From: JABMQB01 sp963678235 | Lineage (GTDB): Bacteria; Bacteroidota; Bacteroidia; Bacteroidales; Prolixibacteraceae | NCBI GenBank assembly: GCA_963678235.1 | Contig: OY782766.1 | Location: 1,178,001 to 1,242,000, forward strand | Length of the DNA stretch: 64,000 bases | Direction of reading: 5' to 3' | Part shown: in pieces, positions 37,048-46,300 of the stretch | Numbering within the stretch: the first letter of the stretch is position 1 | Layout: the number at the start of each line of letters is the position of its first letter | Position numbers and translations under genes: made by a program | The notes under the pieces: generated by a model | The model's input: the letters and a program-made list of their open reading frames with translations, nothing else | What the model was told of the DNA's origin: nothing | The model's database searches: none

Positions 37048-38622
37048 TTATAAAGTATCTGCTTTGTTTTTTTTCAATTTAGACCACCCATAATAAGTTA
37101 AAGAATCATCAGCAGGTTTTGATTTGAATAAAAAGCTAGACGCATAACCAAATATCATTAAGACAATATGACTGTATACGCCAATCATATACTTATGTTG
37201 ATTAAAATTCAGATTTCCTAAATCGAGCAACAAATTTTTATTGTCTTCAATACCAATTGGCTTAGAGGTTAGCAAGGCATAAATGGTAAAAATTATACTT
37301 GCTAATATTCCTATATAAATTCCTTTTTTATTTGTTTTTTTAGTAAAAATTCCAAGTATAAACATTCCAGCAATTCCACCAGAAAATATTGCGTAAAGTG
37401 TAAAAATTATACCCAAAACACCTTCTCCGCCAGCTTTCACATAAAACAACGCTACTGAAATTGCCCCAATCCCTGCCAAAGCGATGAAGGTCCTGCTCAA
37501 AATCATTTGCTTCTTTTCTGGTGTATCCGGTTTCCATCTCAGGTAATAGTCCTCCAAACAAATCGCAGACAAACAATTTAAATCAGAATCGAGGCTCGAA
37601 AATGCTGCTGCGATCAGTGCAGATAAAATTAAACCGATTACCCCAACAGGTAACTTGGTCATAATGAAAATTGGGAAGATATCATCAGGTCTGATATCCG
37701 CCGGCAATTGAACTCCAGTGATTTTATAATATGAAAAAAGAGCTGTTCCTATAAACATAAATAATGCCCAAACAGGTACACTCATTAAAACACCAAACAA
37801 GGAAGCTTTAACTGCGTCTTTATCCGATTTTGCAGTTAAATATCGTTGAACTATTGTTTGATCGGTACCATATTTTTGAATGGCATAAAATATCCCATTT
37901 AAAGCCATTACCCAGAACGTTAGGTTTACAAATTCGAGGTCGAATGGACCAAACCCTATCCGTCCATTATCCATTGCAACCTGCCAAATTTGAGATGGTC
38001 CGCCTTCAACCGAAAATAATAGTATAATCAGCGAAACAATTCCTCCTCCTATGAGCATGAACCCCTGGATAACATCAAGCCAAATTACAGCCTCAATACC
38101 GCCAATCATAGTAATAAGGATAACAATAACACCAATTATAAATATGATGTAAGTTGTGCTTATCCCAGTCATATTTGACAATGCCATTGATATAAGGTAA
38201 AAAACAGTACCCATTTTGGCAAAATGGTTTAACACGAATCCTAAGGAAGAATACAAACGTGCACCAAAGCCAAATCTTCGTTCGAAATATTCATATGCAC
38301 TCAAACGAATAACTTTCCTGAACAGAGGCACAATTATTCCAACAATAAATATGAGCACCAATGGGACCATTAAACCTTGTACAAGTCTAATCCAGTTTGT
38401 AGAATAACCTTCACCCGGATAAGCAAGGAATGTTACGCTACTGATTAATGTTGCAAGAATAGACATACCTATTGCCCAGGAAGGAATTTTACCTCCAGCG
38501 GTAAAATAATTATTTGTGTTTTTTTGCCGTTTTGAAAACCGCAATCCAACAACTATAGAAACAACAAATGTTGCAACAATAATAATGTAATCTATAATAT
38601 GTATCGAAACCGCGTTTTCCAT
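37048..38622 (-). CDS. Sodium:solute symporter (SSS family)
   Basis: A 524-residue inner-membrane protein with about 13 hydrophobic segments. SSS landmarks: VATFVVSIVVGLRFSKRQKNTNNYFTAGG at the N-terminus, IPSWAIGMSILATLISSVTFLAYPGEGY, AYEYFERRFGFGARLYSS and FSSLDSDLNCLSAI. SSS carriers couple sodium influx to uptake of sugars, sugar acids and sialic acid. The gene directly abuts the DUF1537 kinase gene (no bases between), so it most likely brings in the substrate of the aldolase/dehydrogenase/kinase operon. In my reading that is Dha, a keto-deoxy diacid chemically related to sialic acid; this is inference. Confidence 0.88.
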   Translation of the reverse strand: MENAVSIHIIDYIIIVATFVVSIVVGLRFSKRQKNTNNYFTAGGKIPSWAIGMSILATLISSVTFLAYPGEGYSTNWIRLVQGLMVPLVLIFIVGIIVPLFRKVIRLSAYEYFERRFGFGARLYSSLGFVLNHFAKMGTVFYLISMALSNMTGISTTYIIFIIGVIVILITMIGGIEAVIWLDVIQGFMLIGGGIVSLIILLFSVEGGPSQIWQVAMDNGRIGFGPFDLEFVNLTFWVMALNGIFYAIQKYGTDQTIVQRYLTAKSDKDAVKASLFGVLMSVPVWALFMFIGTALFSYYKITGVQLPADIRPDDIFPIFIMTKLPVGVIGLILSALIAAAFSSLDSDLNCLSAICLEDYYLRWKPDTPEKKQMILSRTFIALAGIGAISVALFYVKAGGEGVLGIIFTLYAIFSGGIAGMFILGIFTKKTNKKGIYIGILASIIFTIYALLTSKPIGIEDNKNLLLDLGNLNFNQHKYMIGVYSHIVLMIFGYASSFLFKSKPADDSLTYYGWSKLKKNKADTL

Positions 38623-39795
38623 TTAAATTAGATTTACTTCAGCATTTTCAAAGTTGATATTTTTGGGCCAGGAATAACTTCCCGGTTTGGTAGTAATGCA
38701 AAGATTTGGATATTCATCAACTTTCATTTGAATAATCCCAAGATCAAGTTCTTTAAACGGGTATAATTTTTCAATATTAAGCGAATTTAAAATTTCTGAA
38801 GTGGTTGCCCCACCTTCAATAAATAAGCTATCTAACTGAACCCGTTGCATTACGTTTTTTACTAATTCGGCAATTGTATTTTTAATTCGAACTGCCAGAC
38901 CTTCCTCATTATTAAATTCGAAATCAACCGAAACAATTGTTTTTAAATTCTTATTTAAGCAATCAACCACATCATCTACCCATTGATTAAAAGTGCTCTG
39001 GTCATAATCGGACCTGCAATAAACATCTTCCGGCATATTCTTTTTTATTACGGAAGAATTATCCAAACGTTTAAGTATCCCATTACTTTTAGGAAATGCA
39101 CTTCCGAATACAAATAGTGAACGGTTATCAGGCAGTACAGTTTCCTTTTTAAATTGTTTGATTTCTTCATGACCTGATTTTAAGATTACATCGAAGAAAC
39201 CGGCACCACCAGCAGCAATTGTAGTTTCATCTATTTTAGATGCCCACTTTTGCATGTCCTCCAAATTTTTCACATCTCCCACTACCAGCCCTTCAGATGC
39301 ATGCATTTCGTCGACTTTTTTAGATTCAACACTACAAATGCCGCTATCAATAATCGATACCACTGAAGAAGTCTTTATCGGGAAGTCCGGATCATTGGAA
39401 AAATGGGTTTCGGAAATAGGAACGCCTTTTATTGTATAAATCCCTTTTTCAATTAAACGATCAAACACAGGATTCCCTGCAACTATAATTGCCCGTTTTT
39501 TCCCGGAGGTTTTTATTTGCGCCACCAATTCCGCCGCAATGTTTCCTCGAAGAACCGAATCCAACTTCTTATAAATATATTCCGGCTTTAACTGTAATAG
39601 CTTTTGCGTTATTTTTTCAATTTCCAGTGAGGCTTCACTAGCTGTCATTGACCTGGTATCGGTTGCAATAATTAATAATTCGGCATCGGTAACCCCATTA
39701 ACTTCGGTTTCTATAATTACCTTTAATCCGTATTTTAATCCAATTCCACCAATCTCGGCAGCACCAGTAAAGTCATCTGCAATAACTGCAATCAT
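38623..39795 (-). CDS. Four-carbon acid sugar kinase (DUF1537, D-threonate kinase-like)
   Basis: A 390-residue cytoplasmic protein of the DUF1537 (SBD_N/NBD_C) family: N-terminal MIAVIADDFTGAAEIGGIGLKYGL, YKKLDSVLRGNIAAELVAQI for substrate, and C-terminal FIEGGATTSEILNSL and ITTKPGSYSWP for nucleotide binding. Family members OtnK and DtnK phosphorylate D-erythronate, L-threonate or D-threonate at C4. Pairing with a PdxA-type dehydrogenase points to the D-threonate route (DtnK then PdxA2, giving dihydroxyacetone phosphate). It is a little shorter than typical DUF1537 kinases (about 420). Gap to the pdxA-like gene is 18 bases. Exact stereo-preference cannot be read from sequence. Confidence 0.82.
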   Translation of the reverse strand: MIAVIADDFTGAAEIGGIGLKYGLKVIIETEVNGVTDAELLIIATDTRSMTASEASLEIEKITQKLLQLKPEYIYKKLDSVLRGNIAAELVAQIKTSGKKRAIIVAGNPVFDRLIEKGIYTIKGVPISETHFSNDPDFPIKTSSVVSIIDSGICSVESKKVDEMHASEGLVVGDVKNLEDMQKWASKIDETTIAAGGAGFFDVILKSGHEEIKQFKKETVLPDNRSLFVFGSAFPKSNGILKRLDNSSVIKKNMPEDVYCRSDYDQSTFNQWVDDVVDCLNKNLKTIVSVDFEFNNEEGLAVRIKNTIAELVKNVMQRVQLDSLFIEGGATTSEILNSLNIEKLYPFKELDLGIIQMKVDEYPNLCITTKPGSYSWPKNINFENAEVNLI

Positions 39796-39813
39796 AATAA
39801 ATTAACCTCCAAA

Positions 39814-40845
39814 TTAGTTCTTAAAAAGTTTCACTGCATATTCAATCGCATATTGCAATGCTTCAGGGCTTGCAATACCTTTTCCGGCGATTTCAAAAGC
39901 AGTTCCGTGATCAACTGATGTTCTTATAATTGGTAACCCCAATGTTATATTCACACCTTTAACACTTTTCATTTTACCGGTTTTTTCGTCCCATACAAAC
40001 CCGGTCAATTTAAATGGGATATGCCCTTGATCGTGGTACATGGCAACACATCCATCATACCTGCCACCAGCAGCCAAGGCATATAAAGTATCTGGCGGGA
40101 TTGGTCCTTCAACCAAATAGCCATCTTTCTTTGCAGTATTAACTGCAGGAATGATTTCTTTAATTTCTTCATCGCCAAACAGGCCTTCATCGCCTGCATG
40201 TGGGTTTAATCCGGCAACCCCAATTTTGGGTGACTTAATCCCCAATTTTTTTAAGCCGGCATCCATTATATGGATTACATCCAGTATTCTTTCTTTTTGC
40301 ACCAAATCACAAGCTTTACGCAACGAAACATGTGTGCTCACATGAATAACTTTTAGTTTTTCATCTGCTAAAAGCATAGCATATTTTGGTGTATTTGTGT
40401 AATGCGCATAAATTTCGGTATGCCCAGAAAAAAGATGCCCGGCATCGTGTATAGCTTTTTTATGAATTGGGCAAGTAACTGTTCCGTCAACATCGCCACT
40501 TTTTGCTAATTCAATTGCTTTTACAATTGATCGAAAAGCAATATCTCCCGCAACAGCTGAAATTTGACCAAATTCAATCTTATCCGGTTCTTTCACATCC
40601 AGATCAAAAACATCTATATGTCCGGGGTGGAACCTGGCTTCCTTAACATCTTTTATTGCTTGTATTTTTAAATCGAAATTGAGTTTCGATATAATATTAT
40701 TCATGATTTTCGCATTTCCAACTAACATAGGCTTACAAATATCATAAACCCTGTAATCTGAAAACGCTTTTAAGGCAATCTCAGGACCTACTCCTGCCGG
40801 ATCGCCCATAGTAATTGCTAATATAGGTTTTTTCGTATTATCCAT
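39814..40845 (-). CDS. PdxA2-like 4-phospho-D-threonate 3-dehydrogenase
   Basis: A 343-residue cytoplasmic NAD-dependent dehydrogenase of the PdxA family. Visible hallmarks: ITMGDPAGVGPEI at the start, metal-ligand His in GHTEIYAHY, VSTHVSLRKA and AMYHDQGHIPFK, and the closing RTSVDHGTAFEIAGKG. PdxA itself acts in vitamin B6 synthesis, but the pairing here with a DUF1537 kinase, an aldolase and an alcohol dehydrogenase is the signature of PdxA2, which oxidises 4-phospho-D-threonate; decarboxylation then gives dihydroxyacetone phosphate. Its start overlaps the aldolase stop by 8 bases, which indicates translational coupling. A B6-synthesis role is unlikely in this setting. Confidence 0.83.
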   Translation of the reverse strand: MDNTKKPILAITMGDPAGVGPEIALKAFSDYRVYDICKPMLVGNAKIMNNIISKLNFDLKIQAIKDVKEARFHPGHIDVFDLDVKEPDKIEFGQISAVAGDIAFRSIVKAIELAKSGDVDGTVTCPIHKKAIHDAGHLFSGHTEIYAHYTNTPKYAMLLADEKLKVIHVSTHVSLRKACDLVQKERILDVIHIMDAGLKKLGIKSPKIGVAGLNPHAGDEGLFGDEEIKEIIPAVNTAKKDGYLVEGPIPPDTLYALAAGGRYDGCVAMYHDQGHIPFKLTGFVWDEKTGKMKSVKGVNITLGLPIIRTSVDHGTAFEIAGKGIASPEALQYAIEYAVKLFKN

Positions 40846-41767
40846 TAATTTCCATCCCCTCGAATTCTTGAAATTCCTTTTTTAAATATTCTTTATACGA
40901 TAATTCTTCTGTTTCTTGCATGCGGTACATTGGGGGAAGTACATTTGGCAAACACAAGCCCATTCCCGACATTAAAAGTTTTAATGCTGGTAAAGAATGG
41001 CTTAAATCCCTGTTTTTTTGGTATAAAAGAGATAACGAATTTGTTTTCTCCTGCAGCTCTTCAGCTTCTTTAATATTTGACCTTACAGCTTCATTGTATA
41101 GGTTTTGGTACAATTCGGGACAGAAATTACCAGTACTGGGAACTATTCCATTCGCACCATTTTGTAATCCATACACCGACATTGCAGCCCATCCTATTAA
41201 AAAGCTAAAATCATCTCTGTCCTTCCATAATTTCAGCGAAGCATCCAATCTTTCAACCGATCTTTCCGAATCTTTTAACCCAACAATATTACGATGAAGG
41301 CTGAGTTTATCAAGAACTTCCAATGAAAGCGACACACCGGTTGTTGATGGCATATTGTATATTATCAACGGACACGCAATGGAATCGGCTAAATCCGTAA
41401 AATACCTTTGTATTTGATCATCATTTACCGGGTAGTAATAAGGTACAGTTGCGACTACAACATCAACACCCAATCGAGCATATTTATTTGCCTGGTCAAT
41501 TGAAGTTTGCAATGAAGTATCAGAAACGCCGGCATATAATATACTCTTTCCGTTTACTATTCCTGAAGTTACTTTTACCAATTTTTCCTTTTGTTCGAGA
41601 CTCATTGACTCTGATTCTCCTGTTGTTCCCAAAACGAAAGGTGCAACACCAGCTTCTTTAAATTTCAGGATAATTTTTTCGACAGATTTTTCATCAATTG
41701 ACAAATCATCCTTTAATGGGCTTATCATCGGTACAACTACCCCGCTATATTTCTTTTTCTCTCCCAT
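40838..41767 (-). CDS. DapA-family (dihydrodipicolinate synthase/N-acetylneuraminate lyase) aldolase
   Basis: A 309-residue class I aldolase of the DapA/NanA family. GTTGES (48-53), Tyr137 in YNMPSTTG and Schiff-base Lys165 in GLKDSERS are all in place, and PYYYPVNDDQIQRYF resembles the sugar-acid lyase branch rather than lysine biosynthesis. Such enzymes split 2-keto-3-deoxy acids into pyruvate and an aldehyde. With a downstream kinase for C4 acids, a C7 keto-deoxy diacid such as Dha is the natural fit: cleavage would give pyruvate and a four-carbon aldehyde acid. KDG- or Kdo-type substrates would give products not explained by the neighbours. Gap to the dehydrogenase gene upstream is 3 bases. 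Confidence 0.82.
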   Translation of the reverse strand: MGEKKKYSGVVVPMISPLKDDLSIDEKSVEKIILKFKEAGVAPFVLGTTGESESMSLEQKEKLVKVTSGIVNGKSILYAGVSDTSLQTSIDQANKYARLGVDVVVATVPYYYPVNDDQIQRYFTDLADSIACPLIIYNMPSTTGVSLSLEVLDKLSLHRNIVGLKDSERSVERLDASLKLWKDRDDFSFLIGWAAMSVYGLQNGANGIVPSTGNFCPELYQNLYNEAVRSNIKEAEELQEKTNSLSLLYQKNRDLSHSLPALKLLMSGMGLCLPNVLPPMYRMQETEELSYKEYLKKEFQEFEGMEING

Positions 41768-41770
41768 CGA

Positions 41771-42979
41771 TTAATAAGCATTCATGTATATGTAAATGGC
41801 ATTTAACAAGGTAACTTCCTTTACATTATTTTTTAATAAGCGTTGAACCTTAAGCGCTGAATGAGCCATATCTTCAATCGCATCCTTTTCTATTTTTAGT
41901 TCCGACAATTTACTTGGAATAGAACACTGACGAATTAATTCTTTAATCACGTTAATTCCTTCCTTTGCCATTAGTTCATGGTCACCCAAATTTGCAACTC
42001 CCAGGGCTTGCGCAACTTTTGCATACTTTTTTGGTGCAGCCGACAAATTAAACTCCATTACGTGCGGCAATAAAATTGCATTTGCCAAACCATGCGGAAT
42101 TTTATACTTACTTCCTAACGGATATGCCAAAGCATGAACTGCTGCCGTATTAACCGGCCCCAGGCACATACCTCCGTAAACACTTCCTAACGCAAGGTTA
42201 GCACGTGCATTCATATCTTCGCCATTTTTTACGGCAACTAACAAGTTCTCACTAATTAAACGAATGCCTTCCAATGCCAATACATCACACATTGGATGTG
42301 AGAAGTTATTTACATAAGCTTCCAAACAGTGGGTCAACGCGTCAAGTGCAGTATAGGCAGTTATTGTAGGTGGCAAAGCAACCGTTAGCATTGGATCCAC
42401 ATATGTTGCATCAGGTACCAACGAACCGCTTATAACTCCTTTTTTATCGTTATTAACTGTATCAAAGAAAATTGCATTTGGCGAAACTTCACTTCCAGTG
42501 CCCGAAGTAGTTGGCAAACAAGCAAGATATACCTTTCGTTTGTTTAACAAGCCATTGCCTACAATTTCAGCTAGCCCTTGCTCATTATCGAGCATTGCTG
42601 CTAATAATTTTGCTGTATCTAAGACACTACCACCACCAATTCCCACAATACTGTCGGCTTCAAATCTTTTTGCCTGTTTTAGAACCTGATTAAAATCTTC
42701 AAACGATGGTTCTTTTTCAATTTCGTAATTAATTTCAAAGGATACTCCTGCCTCTTCAAATTTTGAAAGGTTTTCACTTAATAATTCCCTTAAAACAGGT
42801 ATGGCAAGTATATATAATCTTTTTAAACCAAGCTGATTAAAATCTTCAACAAACTGATTGAAACTTCCTTTACCGAACACGATTTGCCCAGGATGCCTAA
42901 ATACTACTTTGTTTAGCACTGCATTTTCTTCAGTTATTCCCACCGTTTGTTCCACTACCGTATAATTTTCAACGCTCAT
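41771..42979 (-). CDS. Iron-containing alcohol dehydrogenase
   Basis: A 402-residue cytoplasmic enzyme of the Fe-ADH (group III) family. NAD-binding GGGSVLDTAKLLAAM; metal-site region TALDALTHCLEAYV, then HALAYPLG and IPHGLANAILLPHVMEFN give the Asp and three His ligands. Members reduce small aldehydes or hydroxy-aldehydes (lactaldehyde, succinic semialdehyde and others). As the first gene of the operon, it is proposed to reduce the aldehyde left by the aldolase; for Dha this would be a tetruronate reduced to D-threonate, the kinase substrate. Two LacI-type operators lie 38-118 bases upstream. Confidence 0.88.
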   Translation of the reverse strand: MSVENYTVVEQTVGITEENAVLNKVVFRHPGQIVFGKGSFNQFVEDFNQLGLKRLYILAIPVLRELLSENLSKFEEAGVSFEINYEIEKEPSFEDFNQVLKQAKRFEADSIVGIGGGSVLDTAKLLAAMLDNEQGLAEIVGNGLLNKRKVYLACLPTTSGTGSEVSPNAIFFDTVNNDKKGVISGSLVPDATYVDPMLTVALPPTITAYTALDALTHCLEAYVNNFSHPMCDVLALEGIRLISENLLVAVKNGEDMNARANLALGSVYGGMCLGPVNTAAVHALAYPLGSKYKIPHGLANAILLPHVMEFNLSAAPKKYAKVAQALGVANLGDHELMAKEGINVIKELIRQCSIPSKLSELKIEKDAIEDMAHSALKVQRLLKNNVKEVTLLNAIYIYMNAY

Positions 42980-43016
42980 ATAATCTATCTCAATTCGATC
43001 TTTTTATAACAATTAG

Positions 43017-43030
43017 TGTAATCGTTTACA
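43017..43030. promoter_or_regulatory. LacI-type operator O3
   Basis: TGTAATCGTTTACA, identical to O1, 37 bases upstream of the Fe-ADH start codon. Paired with O4 at 67 bp. Confidence 0.75.
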
Positions 43031-43060
43031 CATTTAAATCATCTATAAAAGCAATACTTA

Positions 43061-43068
43061 CAAATTTA
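43061..43068 (-). promoter_or_regulatory. Candidate -7 box of the catabolic operon
   Basis: On the minus strand TAAATTTG fits TAnnTTTG. It lies between operators O3 and O4, so a repressor bound at both would enclose the promoter. No good TTTG -33 element is seen; operator O4 occupies that area. Confidence 0.4.
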
Positions 43069-43083
43069 TAAATATTTTTTTAA

Positions 43084-43097
43084 TGTAAACGTTTTAT
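43084..43097. promoter_or_regulatory. LacI-type operator O4
   Basis: TGTAAACGTTTTAT, 67 bp from O3 centre to centre. The rest of the 370-base gap (42980-43349) holds the terminator of the 43350 gene and otherwise nothing I can identify. Confidence 0.7.
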
Positions 43098-43303
43098 TAC
43101 CATTTTTCACACAATTAAAAAGTGATTATCTATAACTATAAATTTAAACCAGACCAACAAATCTCCTTAAACATTGGTTACCTATTGTTTTTAATTATTA
43201 ACAGTTGATTTACTTCGATTAACAAGCGAAAATTAACATTCAGAAAAGGATTTATTCTGATATGTTCATTAATACCGATAAGCTACAGTTATAAGCATAA
43301 AAA

Positions 43304-43326
43304 GGTGGGTTGCATAACAACCCACC
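43304..43326 (-). terminator. Terminator of the 1027-residue secreted protein gene
   Basis: GGTGGGTTG (43304-43312) and CAACCCACC (43318-43326) form a perfect 9-bp stem with a 5-base loop; on the minus strand it is followed by TTTTTAT. It lies 24 bases beyond the stop at 43350 and is the clearest factor-independent terminator in the window. Confidence 0.88.
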
Positions 43327-43349
43327 TCTATAAAATATTGATTAAAATA

Positions 43350-46300
43350 TTATTTCGTTACACTAAATTTACCAGTAAAAGCGTTGTTTCCAACTTTCAG
43401 TTGATAAATATAAATACCTTCTTTTAAAGAATTTGTATCAATTGAGATTTCATTAACCCCTCTTTCGAAATATTGTCTTGAGCCAATATTCATTGATTGA
43501 CCTACAAGGTTTACAATGCTTAATGATACTTCAGACGCTTGGTCTAATGTAAATTTAACTTTTGCAAAACTTGATGCAGGATTCGGATATAATACTACAT
43601 CATTATCTAATGCGATATCATCAGCAGCTGTAATGTTTGCTCCCAGAACCCAATCAAGAGAAAGACCTAGTAAATTTCCAAAATTATCGTTTACAAAAGG
43701 AGCTGCATCAGAGAAAACAGCAAGAAGAACGATACGATTTTCTAATGTAATAGGCGCATAGCTATTATCTAACCTTAATGAATTCAGAGTTAAACCGCCT
43801 TCCATTGCCCAAGTATTTGACAATCCAGAACCATCTGGAATACCTGCATACGTTGTAAGAGGAACACCGCCAACAGAACTTAGGTCACAAGCATCCAAGG
43901 TAGTTTTGCCAAAGTCTTCAGTCATTGGATTAGCTGTTGTCCATGTAATTTTTTGGTCAACAACCATATCGTTTGTAATATAATGAGTATCATCTAAAAC
44001 TACCATTTTTAAACCATCGGTACGGTCTTCCATGGCAGGTACTAAGTCACTCAGTTTTGCTTTATTGTATAAGGCTTTATCTTTTCCATTGATCCATCCC
44101 CACTTATCATGTTTAACCCCATCAACTTTCATACATACAGCAGGAATTGGATAATCGTCTTGAGCGTATGGTTTCAAATCTGAAGAACCAGCTCCAGGAC
44201 TAAATACAATCGCAGCAAATGGCGAATAATCAAATCTGACTCCTTCAATACCATCAACCCCAATCACTTTTCTGTCCATTCTCGTAACTGAAAATCCTTG
44301 CGCCTCTAATTGGTCAACTATCGGATCGTCAATCTTTTCAGGGGCATTACTGTCTAAATAGAGAATTTCTTCATCGGAAGGATCAAATTTTCCTTTAACA
44401 TCGCCACGGCCTAATGCCCATTCAACAGAACCTAGGATTAGCTTTTTCATATCGCTGGTTGAGTAATCAGCTCCAAATGTTGGAGAATCATCATCATCAT
44501 TAGCTATAGTACCAGCAAAAACAGGAAGATAAACCATTCTTGTTTTAGCTTTTTCACCAGTAACACCTAAGGTAGCACCTTTTGGAATAGCCCAGGCGGT
44601 TCCCATATTTGCAGGCATACTTGGATTGCTTGCTATCAACATCGCTTCAGGAACAACTGACTTAAGGTCAACGCCGTAAGTACGAATATCTGTCAAATTT
44701 GAGTCAGGAACTGCAAATTTAAAAGTTTTACCAAGTCCTAATTCTGCTGTAATATAATGGTCATCTTTAACCTGAAGATAATTCCAGTTAACAGGGCCTG
44801 TTTTATCTTCTTTATATGTAGCTGCATCGGCCGCTTGTTCCCACCATCCCCACTTATTGTAACGTGGTCCTAATGGCTCAATCATTACAGATGGAATTGG
44901 GTATTTTGAATCAACACCAAATGGTACAACTTTACTTGAACTACACGATTCGCCAAATACAACTGCCGCATAAGGAGAATAATCAAATTCAGCGGTTGCA
45001 TCATTGTCGTCCATATACACAACGAAATGTCCTGCTGCCTCTAATGTTGCAATAGTTACAGAATCACTTGGAAGAATATTGTCAGGAGGAGTAGCCCCAA
45101 CTACCAATATCTTTTCCAAAGCTGCGTAATGGTGCCAATACCAAATACGCGTACCCATATCTAATTCAAGTCTTTCATAGGTTACGTTATAAGATTTTGG
45201 AGTAACCTTGAAATAAAACATCATATCATCATCCACGCTAGTACCTGATGGAGGTGCAGGGAGTTCAATCCTGGCTTTCTTCCATTTGCCTGAACTTTCG
45301 ATGTACGAAGAGTCTTTTAATGTATAAGGAATATCTACCGTATAATTACCTTCAGCATCTTTTCCTTTTAAAGCACCTTCTTTTAAAAATTTCATTTTCA
45401 GGTCATACCTGTCAACCATATCTGATGTTATTGCAAGTCCACCAGCTCTTCCTTTAGTTTGCAATAGCACTGAATGTATCTCTTCAACACCTTTTATACC
45501 AATAGTAGGATTATCTATATTGCTGTACCAATCTTTGTCTGGTCGAATTTGACCGTCTTTTGGACTTAACCATTGTGGAACATCCCAGCCTGAGGTAATA
45601 TTATCTATAACAATCATAGGATCAACAGTTCCTAGAGCAATAGGTGTTCCCGTTCCTTTTGTTTTTAATTCAACAAAAACTTTTTTGCCATTAAAGGCAG
45701 CAATATCTACTCCCAAAATCTCAGCAATCTTAACTGTCTTTTTAGGACTTCCAGTAACATAAAAATCAGCAACTGTTGTGGTATCACCGTCAACATCAAT
45801 TACCAAATCATAACTAGCAGTAAGTCCTGTGTTTCCGGCATAGTAAGTAAACACTTCAAATTCAATATCTTTAGCTACAATGTAACCACTGTAATTAAAG
45901 CCAAATCCGATTTCAACCTTTTTGTATTTTCCGGGATGTACTCCAAATGCCTGGTCGGTTGCTGAAGCATCTAAATCAAAAAGACCCGGGGTTGGCATTT
46001 CAATTGTATATTTTGCAGAGTCATCAGTTCCAGCGTATACTTCTTTCCATTTTGCCATGATTGCCTCCAAGGAATCAATACTCGCAAAATGCGCCATATT
46101 TTCATACGTATGCCACCTGTAAACTCTTAATTTATTATCATATACCTGTGGCGCACCAACGGTATCAGCTGCAAAAACCAAGGCTCTCAAACCCCTGTTG
46201 TTTCTTGTTGTTTTAATTGCAACTGTAACAGTTGTATCATCAACTTGCTCCCAATAACTGTTTTTCTGGGTTGTATTAAAAGAAAGATCAAAAGTCGCAA

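Noticed and set aside
39814..40845. Vitamin B6 biosynthesis pdxA
   Set aside because: Coupled to an aldolase and DUF1537 kinase with a symporter, which points to PdxA2 in sugar-acid catabolism.
40838..41767. Lysine biosynthesis dapA
   Set aside because: Active-site surroundings and operon context fit the sugar-acid lyase branch.
37048..42979. Operon for unsaturated galacturonate products (5-keto-4-deoxyuronate to KDG)
   Set aside because: No KduI/KduD, KDG kinase or KDPG aldolase present; a C4-acid kinase and PdxA have no place in that route.
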